From: Thermotoga sp. 4484_232
GTDB taxonomy: Bacteria > Thermotogota > Thermotogae > Thermotogales > Thermotogaceae
NCBI GenBank assembly: GCA_002084985.1
Contig: MZGO01000035.1
Span: 1 to 12,199, forward strand
DNA length: 12,199 bases
Reading direction: 5' to 3'
A program made the position numbers and the translations under genes. The notes under the pieces were generated by a model. The model searched no databases and was not told where the DNA came from. It worked only from the letters and a program-made list of their open reading frames with translations. This document shows, one piece after another, positions 7,474 through 12,199 of the stretch (position 1 is the first letter of the stretch; each line of letters begins with the position of its first letter).

Positions 7474-8091
7474 ATGAGATCTTACTTTTTTGACTTCGAT
7501 GGTACATTAGCTTTGTTAAACGAAGATAGATTTTTAAATAACTACTTTAGATCTCTCGGGGATTTCCTCGGAATGAATCCTGAAGAGTTGGCCAAAAGAA
7601 TAACACTCATCATTAGGGAAATCACGATAAACGCTGATGGTCTCAGAAGCAACTACGAGAGATTCATGGAAAGTTTCACGAAAAAGTTTGGAGGGAACGC
7701 CAAAGAATGGGAAAAAACTTTCAAAAAGTTCTATGAAAGCCCTCACTTCAAAAGGTTATCGAATCATTTCCTGCCGAACAACAGAGTGATCATGTACATG
7801 AGAGAAAGAAAAAAGGAAGGCTGCAAAATAGTCCTTGCAACCCACCCTGTTTTTCCCAGAATGGTCATTGCTGAGAGATTGAGTTGGATAGGTTTGAAAG
7901 AAGAAGATTTCGATCTGATAACATCTATGGAGGATTTCCACTACTGTAAGCCGGATCCTAGGTATTTCTTGGAGATATGTTCTAAAATATCTGAAAGTCC
8001 AGAAAACTGCGTCATGGTGGGAGATGACGATAAGATGGATGGAACCTGTGAGGATGTCGGTATCAAATTTATCAGGGTTTCATCTTTATGA
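7474..8091 (+). CDS. HAD-superfamily hydrolase (probable phosphatase)
   Basis: The 205-residue protein has all four HAD motifs. These are DFDGTL with nucleophile D7 and acid/base D9, the motif II Thr in LATHP (T123), Lys 159 in CKPDP, and the acidic motif VGDDDKMD (182-188). Residues of about 20-95 would form the helical cap domain of a type C1 HAD enzyme. Such proteins usually remove phosphate from small metabolites, using Mg2+. The substrate cannot be told from sequence. GAGGGGAG at 7463-7470 is the ribosome binding site for the ATG. The gene starts 46 bases after the proline operon and ends 44 bases before minC, so it may be read through from upstream or head the minC/peptidase unit. There is no obvious link to either neighbour. 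Confidence 0.85.
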   Translation: MRSYFFDFDGTLALLNEDRFLNNYFRSLGDFLGMNPEELAKRITLIIREITINADGLRSNYERFMESFTKKFGGNAKEWEKTFKKFYESPHFKRLSNHFLPNNRVIMYMRERKKEGCKIVLATHPVFPRMVIAERLSWIGLKEEDFDLITSMEDFHYCKPDPRYFLEICSKISESPENCVMVGDDDKMDGTCEDVGIKFIRVSSL

Positions 8092-8093
8092 AG

Positions 8094-8126
8094 CCCCAGC
8101 ATGGTAGAATCTTATCGATGCTGGGG
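8094..8126 (+). promoter_or_regulatory. Hairpin overlapping the minC ribosome binding site
   Basis: CCCCAGCAT (8094-8102) pairs with ATGCTGGGG (8118-8126) in a perfect 9-bp stem with a 15-base loop. The right arm takes in the left part of the GGGGGTGG ribosome binding site (8123-8130) before the minC ATG at 8136. No T-run follows, so it is not a standard terminator. Folding could mask the binding site and lower MinC synthesis, or it may simply mark the end of the HAD transcript. The structure is seen; the function is inferred. Confidence 0.45.
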
Positions 8127-8135
8127 GTGGTTTCC

Positions 8136-8803
8136 ATGGTAGACTTCAAAATGACAAAAGAAGGTTTCGTGATCGTTATCAAGGATTACGTTTCGTGATC
8201 GTTATCAAGGATTACGACAGCTTAGAGGAAACCCTCGAAGAACTCACAACGAAGATAACACAGATGGGATCTTTTTTTGCAAAGGGTGATAAAGTAGCAG
8301 TAATGGTGGAAAACCATACAGCCCACGCTCAGGATATTCCTAAGATAATATCTCATGTTAGAAAGCATGGCCTTGAGGTTTCTCAGATTCTCGTGGGAAC
8401 GGCAGAAAAAGAGAAGATAAGGATTAAAGGAAAAATGGATATGGTGAAACAACCCGATACTAAATCCGGTACAAAACTCATTAAAAGAAATGTCAGGTCG
8501 GGCCAGATAATCGTTCATTCAGGAGATGTTATGATCTTTGGAAATCTTCATAAAGGTGCTGAAATCATGGCTGGGGGGTCTGTCGTCGTCTTTGGAAGTG
8601 CTATGGGAACAATTAGGGCGGGTTTGAACGAAGGAAGCTCCGCTGTTATAGCTGCCCTAGATTTGAGGCCATCCATGATGCAGATAGCTGGGATAATAAC
8701 TCACGCCCGAGGGGAAGAGAGTGTTCCATCCGTCGCTCATGTTAAGGAAGGGAAGATAGTTGTGGATAAATTCAACGAAATGGCTTTTGAAAGGAGTGAG
8801 TGA
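8136..8803 (+). pseudogene. minC: Septum site-determining protein MinC, frameshifted by a 26-bp tandem duplication
   Basis: MinC inhibits FtsZ ring formation away from mid-cell, usually with MinD. From the ATG at 8136 the frame reads MVDFKMTKEGFVIVIKDY, the expected Thermotoga MinC start, but hits TGA at codon 21. A perfect 26-bp repeat (8165-8190 and 8191-8216) causes this. Deleting one copy restores a 213-residue protein (KDYDSLEETLEEL...), close to the roughly 210 of T. maritima MinC. The remaining frame keeps the whole C-terminal beta-helix domain (RSGQIIVHSGDVMIFG, KGAEIMAGGSVVVFG, IRAGLNEG, AALDL) that binds MinD and forms dimers, and most of the N-terminal FtsZ-inhibitory domain. The in-frame GTG at 8195 lies inside the repeat and has no ribosome binding site, so it is an unlikely natural start. 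Without the lesion this would be an ordinary minC. No minD lies in the window. Confidence 0.9.
8165..8216. repeat. Perfect 26-bp direct tandem repeat in minC
   Basis: Two identical 26-base units (beginning TTTCGTGATC and ending AAGGATTACG) lie head to tail at 8165-8190 and 8191-8216. Because 26 is not a multiple of three, the second copy shifts the minC frame. Exact identity suggests either a very recent slippage event or two overlapping contig ends joined without merging. Confidence 0.97.
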
Positions 8804-8805
8804 AT

Positions 8806-9816
8806 TTGAAAACAAAGGATCTTCTGATGGAACTCTCCAGAATAGATGCACCTTCTGGTTTTGAAAAGGAAGCCATCGATTTCATAGAGAAGCAAGTAAA
8901 AGATTTGGCAGATGTGATGAAGAAAACACGACTGGGAGGATTGATAGCTGGGATAAAAAGTGGAGGAGATTTGAAAATAGGGATATTTGCTCATGTAGAT
9001 GAAATCGGTTTTGTCATATCGAAGATAGAAGATGGAAACTTCGCTCGTCTTGAAACCGTTGGAGGTGTGGATCCAAAAGTTGTTCTAGCGAGCGAGGTGA
9101 GGGTATATACAAGAGATGGCCCAACGAGGGGAGTTGTGGGGCTCCTCGCACCACACCTTCAAAAACCGGAAGATCGCAAAAAAGTCCCAATGTATGATGA
9201 GATTTTCGTCGATCTTTCTGTAGGTTCACTTGCGAAATCCGTCAGAGTGGGAGATCGTGTTGTCCTGAGAGGAGATCCCATCGAGTTGAATGGCAAAATA
9301 GTTGGAAAAGCACTCGACAACAGAGCGGGTTGTACATCCCTCATAAAGAGTATGGAGCTTTTGAAAAAATACAAAACTCGCTATGATGTATATTACATAT
9401 TCTCATCTCAAGAGGAAGTTGGGGGTCCTGGAGCTGCAACGGTTGCTTATGAGTTGAATTTGGATTTCGCGATCGTCGTTGACGTAACACATGCCGATGA
9501 TGCTCCTTCTTTCTACGAAAAGATTTCTCTTGGAGGGGGCCCAGTCATTGGATTTGGGCCATCCGTTGACAGAAATTTCTGGAAGAAGATCATGGATATC
9601 GCGAAGAGAAACGGTATTAAATATCAAAAAGAACCGCTCCCTGGAAGATCTGGTACAGATACGGACGAAGTTCAGATAGCAGGAATAGGTGTTAGAACGG
9701 CGTTGATTTCCATCCCTCTGAAGTACATGCATACACCTGTGGAGGTCGTAGATCCTTTCGATGTCGATGAAACAGCAAGGCTTTTGACGCACATTGTCGT
9801 CGATCTGGAGGTGTGA
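8806..9816 (+). CDS. M42-family metallo-aminopeptidase (first of three tandem copies)
   Basis: The protein has about 336 residues, the usual M42 length, and all five metal ligands of these dinuclear enzymes. Numbered from the TTG at 8806 they are H63 and D171 (AHVDE, ALDNRAG), the catalytic/ligand pair E203-E204 (QEEVG), D226 (VVDVTHAD) and H309 (YMHTP). M42 peptidases (TET-like, PepA/CelM/FrvX group, sometimes mis-annotated as endoglucanases) form large dodecamers that trim amino acids from short peptides in the cytoplasm. The gene overlaps or abuts the minC stop. AAAGGAG at 8790-8796 is 9 bases from TTG 8806 but only 3 from an in-frame GTG at 8800, so I prefer TTG. Its GTDTDE segment differs from GTDAGR and GTNAAV in the two following copies, suggesting different peptide preferences. 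Confidence 0.9.
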   Translation: MKTKDLLMELSRIDAPSGFEKEAIDFIEKQVKDLADVMKKTRLGGLIAGIKSGGDLKIGIFAHVDEIGFVISKIEDGNFARLETVGGVDPKVVLASEVRVYTRDGPTRGVVGLLAPHLQKPEDRKKVPMYDEIFVDLSVGSLAKSVRVGDRVVLRGDPIELNGKIVGKALDNRAGCTSLIKSMELLKKYKTRYDVYYIFSSQEEVGGPGAATVAYELNLDFAIVVDVTHADDAPSFYEKISLGGGPVIGFGPSVDRNFWKKIMDIAKRNGIKYQKEPLPGRSGTDTDEVQIAGIGVRTALISIPLKYMHTPVEVVDPFDVDETARLLTHIVVDLEV

Positions 9817-9819
9817 ACG

Positions 9820-10433
9820 ATGTATCTCAAAGAACTTTCGGAAATACCAGGAGTTTCAGGCGATGAAGATGAGGTTAGAAATTTCATACGCGAAAGAATA
9901 GAGGGTAAATTGGACGAGGTCAGAACCGATAGAATGGGTAATCTCATAGGGATCAAGAAGGGGAGAAAGCCCAAGGGTAGATTGTTACTGGTAGCTCACA
10001 TGGATGAAGTGGGACTCATGGTGACGAAGATAAACGATGATGGAACGCTATCCTTTGCACCCGTTGGGGGAGTGGATCCGAGGGTTGATGTTCAATACTG
10101 ATGGACATAATAGATCTGAACGAAAGATACGATTTCGATGTGTACTTTGCTTTCGTGGTTCAGGAAGAAGTGGGACTGAGAGGGAGCGCGATCCTCGAAA
10201 CCGCTGTGAAACATGGTATACCATTTCAGATGAAAAGAAGAACAGCTGGGGGAACAGATGCTGGAAGACTCGCAAGGCGAGGAAGAGGGGTACCTGCCGG
10301 TGTGATTTCCATTCCTGCCCGTTACATCCACAGTCCCCTATCCATCATGGATCTTGGAGATTATAGAAATACCTTTGAACTCGTCAAAAGCGTTGTTGAA
10401 GATGGAAAAATCGTGGAGGAGGTGTCTGGATGA
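9820..10433 (+). pseudogene. M42 aminopeptidase (second copy) with two internal deletions
   Basis: The first 90 or so residues (MYLKELSEIPGVSGDEDEVR... AHMDEVGL ... PVGGVDPRV) and the last part (QEEVGLRGSA, GIPFQMKRRTAGGTDAGR, ARYIHSP) closely match the T. maritima M42 protein of known structure as I remember it. Two pieces are missing. Near 10087-10097 about 80 residues plus a frame shift are lost, including the DDRAG metal ligand, and the frame ends at TGA 10099-10101. Near 10186-10197 about 56 residues are lost in frame, including the second Asp/Glu ligand. The remaining open frame (ATG at 10101, TGATG overlap with the stop) has 110 residues. Two of the five metal ligands are gone, so no active peptidase can be made. 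Start ATG 9820 has GGAGGTG upstream; the last codon overlaps the next gene (ATGA). Either gene decay or misassembly explains this. Confidence 0.87.
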
Positions 10434-11428
10434 AAGAACTCGTTAAAAAACTGACGGAAGCTTTTGGACCGAGTGGCAGGGAAGATGAGATAAGGAATTT
10501 GATATTGGAGGAAATAAAGGATCATGTGGATGGTTACAAGGTGGATAAGGTGGGAAACATTCTGGCATGGAAGGGGCAGGGAGAAAGGAAGGTCCTTCTG
10601 GACGCACACATGGATGAAATAGGAGTTGTGGTAACGAATATCGACGAGGCCGGATTTCTACGGATAGAACCTGTTGGTGGGGTTTCCCCATACACCATCT
10701 TCAGAAAGAGAATAAGGTTTGAACGAGTAACAGGTGTGGTCGGTATGGAAGGAGAGACCCAGGATGAAATAGAGAAGAACCTTTCGAAGTTGAGCTTCGA
10801 CAAGTTGTACGTGGATATAGGAGCGAGAAACAGAGAAGAAGCCGAAAAACTGGCTCCAATAGGTTCCTTTGGTGTTTACGATTCTCATTTCATGGAAGTT
10901 GCTGGAAGATTTGCTTCAAAAGCCATGGATGATAGAATAGGTTGTGCTGTCATAATAGAGGTTTTGAAGAGAGTGAAAAACTCTGATATAACACTTTTCG
11001 CTTCGTTTTCTGTACAGGAGGAGGTGGGATTGGTTGGCGCCTCAGTTGTAGCCTACGATATCATGCCGGATGAGGCAATAGCAGTGGATGTTACCGATTC
11101 TGCAGATACTCCAAAGGCGATAAAGCGACATCCGATGGTTCTAGGTAAAGGTCCCGCTATAAAGGTCATGGATAAAGCATCCATAAGTGATAAAAATATC
11201 TTGGAGAAATTGATCAACACAGCTGAAAAGAAGGGTATACCCTACCAAATGGAGGTCCTCATCTTTGGCGGTACGAATGCGGCTGTACTTCAGAGAACAA
11301 GGTATGGTATACCCAGTGCCACTGTTTCCATTCCAACAAGGTATCTCCACACACCATCGGAAATGATAGAACCTTCAGACGTCGAGAAGACGATCGAACT
11401 TCTCACTTCCTATCTGGAGGGTGGATGA
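10430..11428 (+). CDS. M42-family metallo-aminopeptidase (third tandem copy)
   Basis: This 332-residue, full-length M42 peptidase retains every metal ligand and catalytic residue: H60 and D62 (DAHMDE), D167 (AMDDR), E197-E198 (QEEVG), D220 (AVDVTD) and H307 (YLHTP). It should be a cytoplasmic, Zn/Co-dependent, dodecameric aminopeptidase that acts on peptides. In the segment GGTDA of many relatives it reads GGTNAA, a D-to-N change near the substrate site that may alter specificity. The ATG at 10430 overlaps the preceding stop (ATGA) with GGAGGAGGTG ahead, and the TGA overlaps the next gene, so translation is coupled throughout. It is clearly a paralogue of its two neighbours but well diverged from them, so the triplication is old. 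Confidence 0.92.
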   Translation: MKELVKKLTEAFGPSGREDEIRNLILEEIKDHVDGYKVDKVGNILAWKGQGERKVLLDAHMDEIGVVVTNIDEAGFLRIEPVGGVSPYTIFRKRIRFERVTGVVGMEGETQDEIEKNLSKLSFDKLYVDIGARNREEAEKLAPIGSFGVYDSHFMEVAGRFASKAMDDRIGCAVIIEVLKRVKNSDITLFASFSVQEEVGLVGASVVAYDIMPDEAIAVDVTDSADTPKAIKRHPMVLGKGPAIKVMDKASISDKNILEKLINTAEKKGIPYQMEVLIFGGTNAAVLQRTRYGIPSATVSIPTRYLHTPSEMIEPSDVEKTIELLTSYLEGG

Positions 11429-12129
11429 TGGATAGAGTGTCGCTGAGCACGACACAGGCGAGGATACTTTTTTGGGTCGTCGTCATACTTGCTTGCACCG
11501 TGATAGGCCTTTTCTCCTACAACATCTACTTAAAATGGAAACTGAAAAACGTCGAAGTTAAGATAGTGGAAATTAAACCCGTCGTGTTGAACGTTCCAGA
11601 GAAAGTGGAAATGGAAGAGGAGGAAATCACGGAGGTACCCACTTCTTTGATCTTCGAAGAAGAGAGGTTCGATTACGAGGAATTAATGATGAAAGCGACG
11701 GATACAGTAGAGAAAGGACAGGAGGTTTCCGTCTTTGTTTTGAGTCCCGATGATTCACTGAGACTGATTCGAGCGTCGAAATTACCTTATCTCATAACAA
11801 GAGTTTCAACTGATACTTACTCCGTTGCTCTGATGGGGAACTTCCAACCTCCCTCTCTGGTTCCTCAAAAGACAGTTTACGGTGTTTACGTCATAACCAG
11901 TCTTTCTAAAACACACGCCGACGAGATAGCTTTTGATTTGAGGCTTTTGAAGTTACCCTCTTATGTCCTCATCTTTGAGAGAGAAGGAACAACTTATTAT
12001 TCCGTAGTTGTCGGAGCTCTTCCGACTTACAACATGGCAAAAGATTATTTTGATAGGATGGATTGGGAATTGATAATGAAGAAACTCGATCTGAGGTCGC
12101 CAGGATTTGCAGGGAGGGTTACTCCTTGA
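11428..12129 (+). CDS. Single-pass membrane protein with SPOR-like C-terminal region
   Basis: The 233-residue protein starts with a short cytoplasmic stretch, then one hydrophobic helix (about residues 13-35, LFWVVVILACTVIGLF at its core). A Lys/Glu-rich linker with an acidic EMEEEE patch follows, then a folded domain presumably outside the inner membrane. Residues of about 150-210 (YGVYVITSL, A-rich helix, YYSVVVGALPTYNMAKDYF) follow the SPOR pattern: strand, helix, strand, V-x-VG-x-(F/L), helix. The segment at 100-141 (VSVFVL ... YSVALMGNF) looks like a degenerate copy of it. SPOR domains bind denuded septal peptidoglycan, which would fit the nearby minC. I chose ATG 11428 because GGAGG at 11416-11420 is 7 bases away; ATG 11425 is also possible. 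I do not recognise the exact family, and the SPOR call needs a profile search. Confidence 0.6.
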   Translation: MDRVSLSTTQARILFWVVVILACTVIGLFSYNIYLKWKLKNVEVKIVEIKPVVLNVPEKVEMEEEEITEVPTSLIFEEERFDYEELMMKATDTVEKGQEVSVFVLSPDDSLRLIRASKLPYLITRVSTDTYSVALMGNFQPPSLVPQKTVYGVYVITSLSKTHADEIAFDLRLLKLPSYVLIFEREGTTYYSVVVGALPTYNMAKDYFDRMDWELIMKKLDLRSPGFAGRVTP

Positions 12130-12199
12130 GAGCCACACCGTCTGAAAGAAGGGCTATTCTTATTCTGATGATAGCTTTTTTTGCTCTTTTAGGGTTGAT
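12126..12199 (+). CDS. N-terminus of a probable membrane or exported protein (partial)
   Basis: A TTG at 12126 overlaps the preceding stop (TTGA), with GGGAGGG at 12112-12118 as ribosome binding site. The 24 visible residues (MRATPSERRAILILMIAFFA...) have a charged start followed by a hydrophobic stretch, like a signal anchor. A similar charged SERRA-then-hydrophobic start occurs in some ComEA-like DNA-uptake proteins, but too little is present to name it. The start style matches other genes of this strand. Confidence 0.55.
   Translation, partial: MRATPSERRAILILMIAFFALLGL

Noticed and set aside
8195..8803. GTG at 8195 as the true start of a shorter MinC
   Set aside because: It sits inside the second copy of the 26-bp repeat, has no ribosome binding site, and the expected MinC N-terminus with a good binding site is present upstream at 8136 in the other frame.
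8806..11428. Endoglucanase (cellulase) annotation often given to such genes
   Set aside because: All three proteins carry M42 peptidase metal-binding motifs (AHxDE, DxRxG, QEEVG, H-T/S-P) and no glycoside hydrolase signature.
1..12199. CRISPR arrays, insertion sequences, tRNA genes or phage genes
   Set aside because: No spaced repeats, transposase motifs, terminal inverted repeats or cloverleaf-like sequences were seen; the only exact longer repeat is the adjacent pair in minC.

Overview
The window looks like the chromosome of a thermophilic bacterium of the Thermotogae. Three things suggest this: gene content and order recall Thermotoga (RbgA/YlqF, MinC followed by a run of M42 peptidases), several proteins resemble Thermotoga maritima sequences as I remember them (no search was possible), and genes are tightly packed with ATGA/TTGA overlaps, many TTG starts and strong GGAGG-type ribosome binding sites. 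There are no tRNAs, rRNAs, CRISPR arrays or mobile elements. The longest non-coding stretch is about 130 bases.

Layout. (1) Bases 1-2422, minus strand: a two-gene unit holding a B12-binding radical SAM protein (TIGR03960-like, broken near its middle) followed by the circularly permuted ribosome-assembly GTPase RbgA/YlqF, which runs off the left edge. (2) Bases 2423-2553: a divergent intergenic region with a candidate promoter and a small inverted repeat. (3) Bases 2554-7427, plus strand: a compact four-gene proline-oxidation operon. It encodes a small [2Fe-2S] protein, a large flavoprotein/Fe-S subunit, a DAO-fold proline dehydrogenase subunit and 1-pyrroline-5-carboxylate dehydrogenase, and ends in a GC-rich hairpin. 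(4) Bases 7474-12199, plus strand: a HAD-family phosphatase, the division inhibitor MinC, three tandem M42 metallo-aminopeptidases (the middle one gutted), a single-pass membrane protein with a SPOR-like end, and the start of another probable membrane protein.

How the genes fit together. The proline operon would oxidise L-proline to pyrroline-5-carboxylate, pass electrons through flavin and Fe-S centres, and then make glutamate with NAD(P)+. The M42 peptidases could supply free amino acids, although they form a separate transcription unit. MinC and the SPOR-like protein suggest a cell-division theme in the last cluster.

The most striking feature is damage. Four sequence lesions hit three otherwise conserved genes: a deletion of roughly 74 bp in the radical SAM gene, a perfect 26-bp tandem duplication near the start of minC, and two deletions (about 240 and 168 bp by comparison with relatives) in the middle M42 gene. 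The proline operon is clean. Since MinC and RbgA-linked radical SAM genes are usually kept intact, assembly or contig-joining error is the leading explanation, but real small-scale rearrangement or phase switching is not excluded by the sequence alone.
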